Assembly: GCF_900129215.1 (NCBI RefSeq)
Contig: NZ_FQUQ01000003.1
Coordinates: 828,045-892,044 of the forward strand
Source: Pedobacter caeni
Lineage (GTDB): Bacteria; Bacteroidota; Bacteroidia; Sphingobacteriales; Sphingobacteriaceae
Direction: 5' to 3'
Length of the DNA stretch: 64,000 nucleotides
Part shown: positions 1-9,158 of the stretch, piece by piece
Position numbering within the stretch: position 1 is the first letter of the stretch
Layout: each line of letters starts with the position of its first letter
Position numbers and translations under genes: made by a program
Notes under the pieces: model-generated
Databases searched by the model: none
Told to the model about the DNA's origin: nothing
What the model saw: the letters and a program-made list of their open reading frames with translations, nothing else

Positions 1-204
1 ACTACAAAAACTCCGGTTGAATTGAAAGATCTTCCGGAAGCAGTGAAAACTACTTTGCAAAGTGAACCAGTTAAAGCATGGACTCCGGTTGCAGCTTTCT
101 TAGTAACGAATGCAGACAAAACTAAATTTTACCAGATTGATGTGAAAAAAGAAGCAGAAACTGCTTCCATCAAAATTGGTGAAGACGGTAAAGTGATTCA
201 ATAG
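1..204 (+). CDS. C-terminal end of an unknown protein, possibly PepSY-like
   Basis: The reading frame is open from base 1, so the gene begins before the window and only the last 67 residues are visible. They include an LPEAV stretch, then a central segment ending FYQIDV, and finish with GEDGKVIQ. The order 'LPxxV - helix - YxIDV - DGKV' resembles the small periplasmic PepSY-like repeats common in Bacteroidota, but this is a pattern impression only. No signal peptide or catalytic motif can be seen in the fragment. It converges on the TonB receptor at 271-2649 and shares a terminator with it. Confidence 0.6.
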   Translation, partial: TTKTPVELKDLPEAVKTTLQSEPVKAWTPVAAFLVTNADKTKFYQIDVKKEAETASIKIGEDGKVIQ

Positions 205-237
205 TACAATTGATCAAACCGAAATGTATGTTTAATC

Positions 238-268
238 AAAAAGGGCCGGTTTATTCCGGCCCTTTTTT
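238..268. terminator. Bidirectional intrinsic terminator
   Basis: A perfect 7-bp GC stem (GGGCCGG at 243-249 with CCGGCCC at 256-262, loop TTTATT) is flanked by an A-run on the left (238-242) and a T-run on the right (263-268). It can therefore end transcription from both converging genes. Confidence 0.85.
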
Positions 269-270
269 GT

Positions 271-2649
271 TTAGAATTTAAATCCTACGCTCAATCTGAA
301 ATTGACACCAGGTTCAGCCTGCCAGTAGTAATAGTCGCTGTAAGGAGCACCGGTATATAAGTATTTATCAAGAATATTATTTACGTTCAGACCAATACTG
401 GTCTTTTTACCTTGCCAGTTGATGGCGCCATCCAGACGAAAGTAATCAGGCAGAGACTGGTTTAAAGGGTTGGTTCCTCCCCATGCACCAGCCTTTCTAT
501 CGATCATGTATTGATATCCCAGAGAAACGCCCAATCCTTTGATCTTGGGTTCGTTGAAACGGTAAGACAACCATCCGTTGGTCAGGTGTTTTGCATAACC
601 ATCTATGCTGCTCCCAACATTTGTATCACCGCCGTTTTTGGTGATTTTAGAATCTGTATAAGCGTAGTTCAGGGTTAGGTTTAACCCTTCAGTAATTTCA
701 CCACGTAAATCAAATTCTATCCCTTTTGCCTGTGTTTCACCAACTTGAACAACAAAAGTGTTAGCCGGTGTATGTGTTGGATCCGGATCAGCTGCATTGA
801 CGTTTTTCTTGGTAATCTGATAGGCAGCAATCGTGGTATTCCATTTGTCGCCCATCCAGTCTTTTTTGATACCGAATTCAAGGTTATTTCCATCCAGAGG
901 TTTTGTAGTGCCGCCACCCCACATCAGACCTGGTTGTGCAATAAAGGACTGATCAAACAAACCATAAACTGAAGTTTGTTTATCCAGAGAAACGCTTAAT
1001 CCGATTCGTGGAGTAAATTTAGAATCATTGGTTTCCCGGCTATATCCATCATATACTTTTAAAGCGGTAAAACGACCGGCTAATGTCAAACGGATTTTAT
1101 CGTCCAAAAATCCGATTTCATCCTGTACATAAATACCAGTATAATTTTCGTAGTTCGCACCTCCACCCACTCTTCGTCTCAGGCTTTTGGATCTGTCGAA
1201 GCTTTTGATGGTGTCCGGATGAATTTTTCCATATTGCGGATTGTTGATATTAAATAATCCATTTGGGTTATCTAATTTAAAAGCCTGTGAGAAATCAGCC
1301 ATATATTGCTTATTTCCCATATCCAGGCCTGCAAGGATTCTATGGGTTACCTGACCTGTGGTCACTTTACCATTTAAGAAGGCCTGACCCATTTTGTTTT
1401 GACCCCAGGCATCCCAAACATTGATGCTGCGCATGATACGGCCATCATCATAAACCTGATTTGCCCAGGTAGAGCTACCGATCTGACCAAAAGTAAGGAA
1501 ACCCAGTTGAGCGGTAAATTTCCAGTTGTCATCAATTTTATGATTTAAGGTTAGAAAGGCACTATGGTCCTTAATTTTACTTGGGTCTGTGTTCGGTTCA
1601 AGCAGGGACAAATTGCGTGAAACTGAGGCGTAACCTGATTTTCCAAATACATAGGCGGCACCGATAAGAGGCACCTGAGAGAACTGGTAGGTATATTCTG
1701 CAGTTACCTCAGTTTTATCATTGATCTTATAGGTTAATACCGGGGCAATGGTGTAGCGGTTATTATAGTCATATTGACGGTGAGAACCTTTTAGCATGCC
1801 CATTACATTTAAGCGGTACAGTAGTTTTCCATTTTCTGTTAATTTCCCATCCAGGTCAATTGCGGCACGGTAGGTGTCAAAACTTCCCATCGAAAGATTT
1901 GCTTCTCCTTTGGTGGTTCCTGTAGGTTTTTTGGTTACTATGTTATAGAAACCTGATGGTTCGCCACTGGCCAGCATAAATCCTGCAGGCCCTTTCACAA
2001 ACTCAATGCGGTCAATCATGCTCATGTCTTCGGTAAGGGGACCCCATGGCATGGTTACATTCATCCCATTTCTGAAGGCGGCGATATTGGAACCCCTCAT
2101 GTTGATTCTTGCGTAATTGTCCCAATGGGCTTCACGTGTTACCCCACTTACGTTTCTGGTGATTCCTTCCAGCATGTCGAAGATCTGTTGATCTTTGATC
2201 AGTTCGTTGGTGATGATCTGGATATTCTGTGGGATGTTTTTGAGTTCCTGATTAAGTCTGAGACTTTTGGAAGGTTCATCTACCTTATATTTTTTTCTTC
2301 CGGTAGAAACGATCACTTCCTGTAGTTTCTGAGAATTTTCGCTCAGGGTGAAATCTGCAGTGGTGGTCTCAGCGGCAATAATAGTGATGCTTTTTTCCTG
2401 AGGCTCCAGGCCTATGGCCTTTACTTTTAAGGTATAATTTCCAGGCTTCACCTTGCTGATGGTATATTCTCCATTTTCATCGGTAGAGATACCGAGCTTA
2501 ATTTCTTTAAAACCGATAGATACGTAAGCAGCTGCATGGCCATCAGAGGTGACCACTTTCCCTTTTAACGTCCCTGTAGAAGTTTGCCCAAAGCTTTGTG
2601 TTACAGACAGGACAAAGATGCAGAAGACAGATAGTAAATTTTTAATCAT
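271..2649 (-). CDS. TonB-dependent siderophore-type receptor
   Basis: A 792-residue outer-membrane receptor. Residues 1-21 form a signal peptide ending FGQ. Residues about 24-105 are a carboxypeptidase-regulatory-like beta-sandwich (TLKGKVVTSDG onward), about 125-235 are the plug, and the rest is a 22-strand barrel ending in a terminal aromatic (SVGFKF). The plug region (NIPQNIQIITNELIKDQ, then RGSNIAAFRNGMN) resembles FpvA/FhuE-type ferric-siderophore receptors rather than SusC. Family knowledge suggests TonB-driven uptake of a ferric chelate; the substrate cannot be read from sequence. It has no STN signalling domain, unlike its neighbour at 2828-5437. It follows that receptor in the same direction, but a terminator at 2750-2784 lies between them, so it probably has its own promoter. 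Confidence 0.88.
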   Translation of the reverse strand: MIKNLLSVFCIFVLSVTQSFGQTSTGTLKGKVVTSDGHAAAYVSIGFKEIKLGISTDENGEYTISKVKPGNYTLKVKAIGLEPQEKSITIIAAETTTADFTLSENSQKLQEVIVSTGRKKYKVDEPSKSLRLNQELKNIPQNIQIITNELIKDQQIFDMLEGITRNVSGVTREAHWDNYARINMRGSNIAAFRNGMNVTMPWGPLTEDMSMIDRIEFVKGPAGFMLASGEPSGFYNIVTKKPTGTTKGEANLSMGSFDTYRAAIDLDGKLTENGKLLYRLNVMGMLKGSHRQYDYNNRYTIAPVLTYKINDKTEVTAEYTYQFSQVPLIGAAYVFGKSGYASVSRNLSLLEPNTDPSKIKDHSAFLTLNHKIDDNWKFTAQLGFLTFGQIGSSTWANQVYDDGRIMRSINVWDAWGQNKMGQAFLNGKVTTGQVTHRILAGLDMGNKQYMADFSQAFKLDNPNGLFNINNPQYGKIHPDTIKSFDRSKSLRRRVGGGANYENYTGIYVQDEIGFLDDKIRLTLAGRFTALKVYDGYSRETNDSKFTPRIGLSVSLDKQTSVYGLFDQSFIAQPGLMWGGGTTKPLDGNNLEFGIKKDWMGDKWNTTIAAYQITKKNVNAADPDPTHTPANTFVVQVGETQAKGIEFDLRGEITEGLNLTLNYAYTDSKITKNGGDTNVGSSIDGYAKHLTNGWLSYRFNEPKIKGLGVSLGYQYMIDRKAGAWGGTNPLNQSLPDYFRLDGAINWQGKKTSIGLNVNNILDKYLYTGAPYSDYYYWQAEPGVNFRLSVGFKF

Positions 2650-2749
2650 GTTATATTATTTTTAATCAATCTAAATAGTCTGCAAATATGATGATTTATT
2701 CGTTAATTAGAATTATTATAAATAATAATATATTGAAAAGCTTGGGCAC

Positions 2750-2784
2750 AAAAAAACCGCCCCTGCTTTGCGCATGGACGGTTT
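2750..2784 (-). terminator. Intrinsic terminator of the FecA-like receptor gene
   Basis: Read on the minus strand, AAACCGTCC pairs with GGGGCGGTTT around a 12-nt loop that has its own TGC/GCA pairing, followed by a run of seven T. It lies just after the stop of the 2828-5437 gene and before the 271-2649 gene. Confidence 0.75.
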
Positions 2785-2827
2785 GGGAATTATTGGGTAT
2801 TAAAAAAAGATCGGGGGGATCTGTAGT

Positions 2828-5437
2828 TTAGAATTTATAGGCAACGTTGAGCACAAAGTTTCTCAAAGGTTGCCCGGTTACGTGGTCCCAGGACCAATAT
2901 TTCTGATTGGTCAGGTTGTTTACCTTAAGACCTATTTTGTATTTGGAAACATCATAAAATGCTGCTGCATTAAGCAAGGTATAAGAAGGAATGACAATTG
3001 GATTGATAATGAACACTTCACTCACATAGTTCCCTCCAAACCCAAAGCCCAGGCCTTCCGCTTTGCCTTCCTGGACTTTGTAACTGATCCAGAAGTTTGC
3101 TACATTTTTAGGCGCCCCGAGGGATTTTCCTTCCAGTATTTCATCTGCTTTTACATATTTCGATTTGTTGTAACCGTAACCCGCAGTAATGTTCAGGCCA
3201 GGTAAAGGGTTTGCAATGATTTCGGCTTCAAATCCCCGGCTGTATTGTGTGCCATCCTGTGTTGGAGGAAATGCATTCCAACGCAGGGCATCTTTAACCG
3301 AAATGTTATAGTAACTCAGATTGGTGGATAATTTATGTTGAAAGAGATCCATTTTTACTCCTCCTTCCCATTGGTTAGCCTGGGAAGGCTTATAGGTGAT
3401 CATTTCATTTTGCGCATTTTGCTGAGGTTGGTTATTGGTAAAACCATTCATGTAATTTCCGAAGATGGAAACCTGATCTTTTACCAGCTGGTAGACAACG
3501 CCGAATTTCGGGGATAATGCAGTTTGTTTGTAGTCACCTTTTGCATTAGTAACACCATTGATGATGAGCTTCTTATTGTCAAAGCGATCTATGCGTAAGC
3601 TTAACATGGCCAATAACCTGTCCGTGATATTGACAACATCAGAAGCATAAACACTATATGTATTTGTTCTTGCTATATTGCTGCTCATTGGGTAGGGTGC
3701 AAAAAATGCCAGGACTTTATCTTTTGATACATTTACAGCGCTGGAAGGATCATTCATGATGACCTCATCCGTATACCTGCTGTGGTCCGGATCGGGACCT
3801 GATTTAAAAGTACGGTTGTCTTTTGTCATAAAAACATCTATCCCCAAAACCATCCGGTTTCTAATTGGTCCGATTTTAAAATCCCCGTTAAAGTTTTGCT
3901 GAATCTGATAAGTGGAAACGGTTGCAGGAAAGTTCCCGAAAATTTCCCTGACAAGTGTAGAGTCGTTTTTCCATAGGTTGTTGTTCATTCCATAAAATTC
4001 AGACCTGTGATAGATGGATTGAATCACATTGCTGGAAGAGGTCCATTGATCAGAAATCTTATAATCTGCTTTTGCATATACACTGCTGGAAGTCCATTGT
4101 TGTAAGAGCTGATCTCCGGTTACTGACCTGTTGTAAGGTATCTTCAGGTCTTTAATATTCTTTATGGTTACATCCTCACCAAAACCAGTCCAGGCCCACA
4201 TCGTTCCTTTGTAGTTATTTATCTCTGCCTCTAATGCTAATGTTAAGCGAGAGTTGGGCTTATACAACAGAGAGGGAGCAACAGCATAGCTATGTTGAAA
4301 ACCGAAATCCTGAAAGGTATCTGACCAGTGTCTGGCGGCATTTATTCTAAAAAGTAGGGTGGTATCTTTATTCAACGGAGCGTTATAATCAAGAGTTAAC
4401 CGGCTCAGGTTCCAGCTCCCCAGCGAATAAGCAACTTCTCCGCCAGTACCTGCGAATGGTTTTTTGGTTACATTATTTACTGCACCACCGAAGCTGGTTT
4501 GTGTACTGCCAAATAAAGTTGCAGAAGGCCCTTTTAAAATTTCAACCCGTTCAACGTTTACTGGTTCGATAGATTCTGCCCAGGCAGGAGCTGCCATTCC
4601 ATTACGCATGGAGGGGGGACTGGCAAAGCCCCGAAGAAAAAACGAAGTTCCCCTGGTGTTTAAAATATTGGAAGTAGAAATACCAGCTACATTTTGAAAA
4701 GCCTCTGCATAGCTGGTGAGCATTTGCTCTTTCATAATGGCTTGTGTAACTACCTGGTATACCTGAGGATTTTCCAGATTTTTAATGGGCAATCTGGCAA
4801 TGTTTTCACTCTCTTTTTCAGCGAATTTATTGGGTTTGCTGGCTTTAACGATCACCTCGTTTAATTGCTCCCCGCTTTCTGTAAGTGTAAAATTAAGTTC
4901 TTCAGTTTGGTTAGCAATGATCCTGATCTGTCTGCTTTGGGAATTCAATCCTACTAGGCTGGCGATTAGTTTATAGCTGCCTTCCGGAATATTTTTCAGG
5001 AGATAATGACCGTCTTTATCGACGGTGGTCCCTGTGAGCCCTTTAATACTGATGCTGACAAACTGAGCAAGCTTGCCATCGCTGGTTTTAACAAAACCCG
5101 TTACACTTCCGGAAGCTTTTTTTAACACAATGAGTATGTTGGTACCTTGCAGTTGCAGTCTTTCCAGTCTGCTGCCAAAGATTTCCTTCAGGGCTGCAGT
5201 GAGGGTGATCTCCTGATGCGTTGTATTGATGCGGATATTTGAAGGTAACGAAGAGCTGCTGTAGGAAAAAGTGCAGCCTGCCTGATCTGATAGGTAAGCC
5301 AATGCATCGGGAATTGTCGACTGGGTGAGACTTAATCTGATCTTTTTCTCCAGTATATTTTGTTGGGCCTGAGTGCAGTAGTGGCTACTGATTAGTAATA
5401 TGAAAATGAAAATAGATTTTGAAAACAAAGATTTCAT
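2828..5437 (-). CDS. FecA-like TonB-dependent transducer with STN domain
   Basis: An 869-residue receptor. A signal peptide (residues 1-25, ending TQAQ) is followed by an STN domain (about 30-105; IPDALAYLSDQAGCTFSYSS). In FecA-type transducers this domain contacts the FecR anti-sigma factor. Next come a carboxypeptidase-like domain (about 110-195), a plug (about 215-330, with VERVEILKGPSATLFGS) and a barrel ending NVAYKF. It lies directly downstream of fecR- and fecI-like genes on the same strand, the standard cell-surface signalling order. Established role: binding of an outer ligand is passed through STN to FecR, which releases the sigma factor. An iron chelate is the usual ligand and fits the adjacent siderophore-type receptor, but the ligand here is inferred. 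Confidence 0.88.
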   Translation of the reverse strand: MKSLFSKSIFIFILLISSHYCTQAQQNILEKKIRLSLTQSTIPDALAYLSDQAGCTFSYSSSSLPSNIRINTTHQEITLTAALKEIFGSRLERLQLQGTNILIVLKKASGSVTGFVKTSDGKLAQFVSISIKGLTGTTVDKDGHYLLKNIPEGSYKLIASLVGLNSQSRQIRIIANQTEELNFTLTESGEQLNEVIVKASKPNKFAEKESENIARLPIKNLENPQVYQVVTQAIMKEQMLTSYAEAFQNVAGISTSNILNTRGTSFFLRGFASPPSMRNGMAAPAWAESIEPVNVERVEILKGPSATLFGSTQTSFGGAVNNVTKKPFAGTGGEVAYSLGSWNLSRLTLDYNAPLNKDTTLLFRINAARHWSDTFQDFGFQHSYAVAPSLLYKPNSRLTLALEAEINNYKGTMWAWTGFGEDVTIKNIKDLKIPYNRSVTGDQLLQQWTSSSVYAKADYKISDQWTSSSNVIQSIYHRSEFYGMNNNLWKNDSTLVREIFGNFPATVSTYQIQQNFNGDFKIGPIRNRMVLGIDVFMTKDNRTFKSGPDPDHSRYTDEVIMNDPSSAVNVSKDKVLAFFAPYPMSSNIARTNTYSVYASDVVNITDRLLAMLSLRIDRFDNKKLIINGVTNAKGDYKQTALSPKFGVVYQLVKDQVSIFGNYMNGFTNNQPQQNAQNEMITYKPSQANQWEGGVKMDLFQHKLSTNLSYYNISVKDALRWNAFPPTQDGTQYSRGFEAEIIANPLPGLNITAGYGYNKSKYVKADEILEGKSLGAPKNVANFWISYKVQEGKAEGLGFGFGGNYVSEVFIINPIVIPSYTLLNAAAFYDVSKYKIGLKVNNLTNQKYWSWDHVTGQPLRNFVLNVAYKF

Positions 5438-5485
5438 TAGTTTTGTAATGGTTAATTGATTTTAAACGGATTTGATTAATCATTG

Positions 5486-5518
5486 CCCGGTGTGAGGTTT
5501 GCGAGACGGAGCACCGGG
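5486..5518 (-). other. Stable hairpin between fecR-like and receptor genes
   Basis: CCCGGTG at 5486-5492 pairs with CACCGGG at 5512-5518 across a 19-nt loop. On the transcribed minus strand no T-run follows, so it is not a convincing terminator for the operon. It may modulate read-through or protect the receptor mRNA 5' end. On the plus strand a T-rich run does follow, but no plus-strand gene is there. Confidence 0.5.
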
Positions 5519-5586
5519 TTTTTGTTGTTTCGTTATGGATTTTCCTTTGTGGAATTTGATGGAAGCTGGCTACATCTTGAAGAGAT

Positions 5587-6549
5587 TTAATAGAAAGTTA
5601 AAGACTGATTATTTAATTGATATTTGCAATGTAATGCCAGACTAATATCCCGGGCAACAGAGTTGAGCGATGAGTTTTGATACGTACCTGTAAAGCGCTT
5701 TGCACTGAGTTTTTTGTTTTTAATCTCCAGATACATATTGTATTCCCTGTTCAATAAAACTGAAATTTCTTTTAAAGTCAGGTCGTTAAATACCAGTTTT
5801 TTAGTTCTCCATCCGCTATGCGCAGGAGCATAAACCAGTTTCTGATCCAGTATACCTGCTGCATCTATTGTACCCTGCTGATTTTTAGTAAGAATAAGCT
5901 GTTTTTCAGGGTCAGATTTTGATGAAAATTGTACTTTTCCTTCTTCTACCGTCAGGAGCTCTTTATTTTCCTCAGGATAAGCCTTCAGGTTAAATACTGT
6001 CCCTAAAATGCGTGTATTTGTTTTATTGGTGTGGATAAGGAAAGGTCTCGATGGATCTTTAGCTATTTTAAAATGGGCTTCGCCGCTTAGATAAATGATT
6101 CTGGAATTACCGGTAAAGGCAACGGGATACTTTAAGCGGCTGTCGGCATTTAAGCTGATCTCTGTTCCATCAGTTAAGGTAATGGTGGCTCTGCTTCCTT
6201 TTGGGACAAACAGTTCTTTATAAACGAGAACGGAGGCTAATGGCTGGTTTTCTTGCTGATGGCTGATGTACATGATGCCAAAATAGGCTGCTGAACAGAT
6301 TAGGGCCAGGCATGCAGCAAGCTTATAGGCAAAAGCGGGCAGCTGATACCAGGGCTTTGAAGGGGAGAAGGGTTTTAATTCTGCCCATAATTCCTGTTTT
6401 AATTCTTCTTTGTTTATTCCGGCAAAAGTATCCTGGTGAACCGATTCGTTTTCTTCAGAACCCAACCAGAGCTCTACCAGTGCCTGTTCTTCGGCAGTGC
6501 AATTGCCATTTGCATAGCGCTTTAATATCTCAGGATCGATTTGCTTCAT
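5587..6549 (-). CDS. FecR-family anti-sigma factor
   Basis: A 320-residue single-pass inner-membrane protein. The cytoplasmic N-terminus (about 1-68) would hold the sigma factor, with a transmembrane helix at about 74-92 (AACLALICSAAYFGIMY). A periplasmic FecR domain follows (about 115-215; LTDGTEISLNADSRLKYP, then GEAHFKI and TRILGTVFNLKAY) and a C-terminal DUF4974-like part (about 255-320; LVFNDLTLKEISVLL). Length and domain order are typical of Bacteroidota FecR proteins. It lies 72 bp downstream of the sigma gene and upstream of the STN receptor, so it is most likely the cognate regulator of that receptor. Confidence 0.9.
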   Translation of the reverse strand: MKQIDPEILKRYANGNCTAEEQALVELWLGSEENESVHQDTFAGINKEELKQELWAELKPFSPSKPWYQLPAFAYKLAACLALICSAAYFGIMYISHQQENQPLASVLVYKELFVPKGSRATITLTDGTEISLNADSRLKYPVAFTGNSRIIYLSGEAHFKIAKDPSRPFLIHTNKTNTRILGTVFNLKAYPEENKELLTVEEGKVQFSSKSDPEKQLILTKNQQGTIDAAGILDQKLVYAPAHSGWRTKKLVFNDLTLKEISVLLNREYNMYLEIKNKKLSAKRFTGTYQNSSLNSVARDISLALHCKYQLNNQSLTFY

Positions 6550-6621
6550 CTTTTAAGAAAGACCTATTATAAATGCCTTCTATATACCAAGTAACATCAG
6601 TGCAGAAAAACCCTGGTAGAA

Positions 6622-7155
6622 TTATATAAATTCTTTCAGACTTTTTTTTAACAGACTGTTTGCATTGGAAAGGTGATATTCGACGGTTTTTATAGAGATG
6701 TTGAGGGTGGCTGCAACATCTTTATTCGATAAGTGTTTGTTTTTGCTCAGCTGATAGACCAGTTTGCACTGACCTGGTAGGGTTTCAATAACGCTGCTTA
6801 CACGTTGATTCAAATGACTGAAGAGGATCTCGTTTTCTGTACAGTTGTCAAAGTCACGGTATTCAGAAGAAAAGCTGGCCTGATGTTCTTCCCGGATTTT
6901 TGTATCTCTATAGAAATTGATGATCTGTAGCTTTGCGGAGCGCATCAGGTAGTGCTCCGGATTGCCCTCAATATGGAGTTCATTTCTGCGTTTCCAGATG
7001 GACTCGAAAATGTTTTGTGTGAGTTCCCGGGCATCTTCGTGAGAACGGATCTGCTGGTAACAAAGCTCATAAATTTTTTCCCAATAATTGTCGAATAGCC
7101 AGGTGAATGACTGTTCAGTAATTTTGTGATTAAAGCTGGAATGTACAGTCCCCAT
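6622..7155 (-). CDS. FecI-like ECF RNA polymerase sigma factor
   Basis: A 177-residue sigma factor with region 2 at about 20-90 (FDNYWEKIYELCYQQIRS, then DARELTQNIFESIWKRR) and region 4 at about 115-172 (LPGQCKLVYQLSKNKHLSN, then helix-turn-helix VAATLNISIKTVEYHL). There is no region 3, as expected for an extracytoplasmic-function sigma factor of the Bacteroidota FecI type. It is the first gene of the sigma/anti-sigma/receptor cluster and has a good housekeeping-type promoter at 7180-7210. That is consistent with sigma and anti-sigma being made at a basal level and with autoinduction of the receptor. Confidence 0.9.
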   Translation of the reverse strand: MGTVHSSFNHKITEQSFTWLFDNYWEKIYELCYQQIRSHEDARELTQNIFESIWKRRNELHIEGNPEHYLMRSAKLQIINFYRDTKIREEHQASFSSEYRDFDNCTENEILFSHLNQRVSSVIETLPGQCKLVYQLSKNKHLSNKDVAATLNISIKTVEYHLSNANSLLKKSLKEFI

Positions 7156-7179
7156 CAGAAGATTTTTCTATTGATGGAG

Positions 7180-7210
7180 CAAATATAGTCTTATTTAGAA
7201 TTAATACAAA
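7180..7210 (-). promoter_or_regulatory. Housekeeping promoter of the fecI-like gene
   Basis: On the minus strand, TTTG at 7210-7207 is followed by a 19-nt spacer and TATATTTG at 7187-7180, matching the Bacteroidota TTG / TAnnTTTG consensus. The predicted transcription start is about 20 nt before the ATG. Confidence 0.65.
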
Positions 7211-7263
7211 TTGATTGGTTCCCGCTCAGTTCGGTCGGGCAAAGCCAATAAAATTCCCTTTAT

Positions 7264-8385
7264 TTAGAGGTGATAACCCTGACTTTGCATCTCGGTAGCA
7301 ATGAAACGGTGATATTGTTCCGGATCCAGCGGATAATCCCAGCAGCCCATTCTATGATACAGTTCTCCACCAAAGCCGGTTTTAAACTTATATAAACCAT
7401 GAAGTGGGTGAGAGGGATCAGGGTTTGGCGCTACACCAAACATATCATATTCTACACAGCCCCTGTTTTTTGCAATTTTCATCGCTTCCCATTGCAGGGC
7501 ATACGTGGCCATGTAATTTCTATTGCTCGAGGAAGAAGCGCCATAAAGGTAAGTACCTCTTTGGCCTGAGATTACCAGGAACATGGCGGCAAGCGGTTGT
7601 CCTTCAGTCTCTGCCAGCAGGAGTTCTACTTCTGCCGGAGAAGAAGTGTCTTCTGCACGGGCAGAAAGTACTGTTCTGAAATAATCGATATCATTGATGT
7701 GAATGCGGTTGCGCAAAGCGGTTTCCTGATACAAGGCATACCAGATGTGTAAGTTTTCCATTCCCACTCTGCTCACTGTAACGCCTTTTCTATAGGATAG
7801 ATTGATGTTGTATCTTGTTTTTGCTTTCATGGAGCCTAGCAGCGCGTCCTCTTCTTTCTGCAAATTCAGAAATATCGTATTTGAAGGCAGGATATCAGAA
7901 TTTGTTTTTTTGAGGTTCCAGTTATCTGTGTTGAAGTTAAAACGGAACTCCTGATATTTCTTTTCAGGTGGGCCGGACCAGTTTCCAGCATCATCAAAAT
8001 GGTCATCTTCTTTTGCCCAATGGGATTCCCAGGCCAGGTCATACCTGATCAGTATACATTTTGAAGGAAGGTGGGAGCGGAGGTTTTCCGACAACTCTTC
8101 CAGAAACTTTCCCTGATATTCTTCATTGGGTTCAATTTCCGGACCGTAAGGGACATAAGCAATGCTATATTCACTGTCCAGCGGTTGGAGTAATACCAGG
8201 AAATCAGCATGGGTAAATTTGTTTTTTAAAGCATCATGGAAGATGTCTTCGTTTTTGACTTTGAAGTTAAATGCTTTAGATTGGAGGCCTTGTTGGGTTT
8301 TTACTTCCGACCAGAATGCCGTCTGCTGAATAATTGAAGTCTCATAAACTTCTTTAATGTCTTTTTTATCAATAGCTATATTCAT
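7264..8385 (-). CDS. FemAB-like peptidyl/aminoacyl transferase (GNAT fold)
   Basis: A 373-residue cytoplasmic protein resembling the FemA/FemB/FemX family, which adds amino acids to lipid II interpeptide bridges using aminoacyl-tRNA. Recognisable parts are the N-terminal QTAFWSEVKTQQG, the central MKAKTRYNINLSYRKGVTV and the C-terminal second GNAT half (YLYGASSSSNRNYMATYALQWEAMKIAKNRGCVEYDMFG). The last motif is typical of Fem proteins. The family's usual length is 340-420 residues. Bacteroidota usually have direct cross-links, so the substrate here is uncertain. It is a single gene; the flanking genes run the same way but with gaps over 100 bp. Confidence 0.8.
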   Translation of the reverse strand: MNIAIDKKDIKEVYETSIIQQTAFWSEVKTQQGLQSKAFNFKVKNEDIFHDALKNKFTHADFLVLLQPLDSEYSIAYVPYGPEIEPNEEYQGKFLEELSENLRSHLPSKCILIRYDLAWESHWAKEDDHFDDAGNWSGPPEKKYQEFRFNFNTDNWNLKKTNSDILPSNTIFLNLQKEEDALLGSMKAKTRYNINLSYRKGVTVSRVGMENLHIWYALYQETALRNRIHINDIDYFRTVLSARAEDTSSPAEVELLLAETEGQPLAAMFLVISGQRGTYLYGASSSSNRNYMATYALQWEAMKIAKNRGCVEYDMFGVAPNPDPSHPLHGLYKFKTGFGGELYHRMGCWDYPLDPEQYHRFIATEMQSQGYHL

Positions 8386-8486
8386 TATTTTCCTTTCCGG
8401 CGCGAAGGTCGGGAATTATATAATGATAAGCCAATTTCAAGCGGGATAGATCATCTGTTGACGCTGTTATGATATTATTGTTGGCT

Positions 8487-8512
8487 AAAAAGCAGCAAAA
8501 TTGCTGCTTTTG
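8487..8512. terminator. Terminator-like inverted repeat after the repeat-protein gene
   Basis: AAAAGCAGCAA and TTGCTGCTTTT form an 11-bp inverted repeat at 8488-8511 with terminal A and T runs. It lies about 90 bp past the stop of the 8601-9158 gene and would work in both directions. Confidence 0.6.
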
Positions 8513-8600
8513 TGTCTATGCTTAATCAGATCATGAAGAATCCTTAAAATCAGCTGTGCGGTTTATCGCACTACTGATCTTTATAATGTATCACTACTTA

Positions 8601-9158
8601 CTATTCCTGATTCATTAAGATAAGCAAAAGGCCTTCCGGAATGGAACCATCAATGGATTTCATCTTTCCATTTTCTGAAGGGAACACACTGTTGTAGTAT
8701 TCTATCCTGGCACTACCAATCGATTTAACCTTACCATTTTCTGAAGGGAAAACGCTATTGTAGTATTCTATTCTTGTATCGCCAATTGATTTTATCTTTC
8801 CATTTTCTGAAGGGAAAACGCTATTATAATATTCTATCCTCTGACCATCGAAAGATTTAATCTTGCCATTTTCTGAAGGAAAAACACTGTTATAATATTC
8901 TATTTTCTTGCTGCCGATGGATTTTATTTTGCCGTTTTCTGAAGAAAAAACGCTGTTGTAATATTCTATTAAAATACCATCAATAGACTTCACTTTCCCA
9001 TTCTCTGAAGGGAAAATGCTATTGTAGTATTCAATTTTCTTAACACTGTTTAAATTTTGGGCCTTAATCGATAAAAAACAGCTTGTAAGTAGCATTACCA
9101 TAATGCCCCTCGCGTAAGGCATAAGAAAATGCCTTTCCCTTAATAGAAAATTTTTCAT
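8601..9158 (-). CDS. Secreted protein of six 22-residue tandem repeats
   Basis: A 185-residue protein. A signal peptide spans residues about 13-33 (ending LSIKA/Q). Met13 (start at 9122) gives a more typical signal than Met1, so either start is possible. Residues 42-173 are six consecutive repeats of exactly 22 residues with core IEYYNSVFPSENGKIKSIG. Only the positions after the SI core vary much (DGIL, GSKK, DGQR, GDTR, GSAR, DGSI). A 12-residue tail ends LLLILMNQE. The alternation of aromatic, Gly and Lys suggests stacked beta-hairpins, but no named repeat family is recognised with confidence. There are no catalytic motifs. It lies in a sparse stretch between a FemAB-like gene and an Abi-like gene, with no obvious partner. 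Confidence 0.8.
   Translation of the reverse strand: MKNFLLRERHFLMPYARGIMVMLLTSCFLSIKAQNLNSVKKIEYYNSIFPSENGKVKSIDGILIEYYNSVFSSENGKIKSIGSKKIEYYNSVFPSENGKIKSFDGQRIEYYNSVFPSENGKIKSIGDTRIEYYNSVFPSENGKVKSIGSARIEYYNSVFPSENGKMKSIDGSIPEGLLLILMNQE
8640..9035 (-). repeat. Six in-frame 66-bp tandem repeats
   Basis: The six units encode the 22-residue repeats of the 8601-9158 protein. The bases differ at many third positions and at the hypervariable codons, while the core residues are conserved. The array therefore looks old and maintained by selection rather than freshly duplicated. All units have the same length. Confidence 0.9.

Noticed and set aside
2650..2700. Minus-strand TTAAC about 16 bp before CATATTTG upstream of the siderophore-type receptor, similar to the TTAAY promoters.
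   Set aside because: No second repeat keeps the 11-bp phase, the stretch is extremely AT-rich and the receptor fits iron control better. Likely chance.
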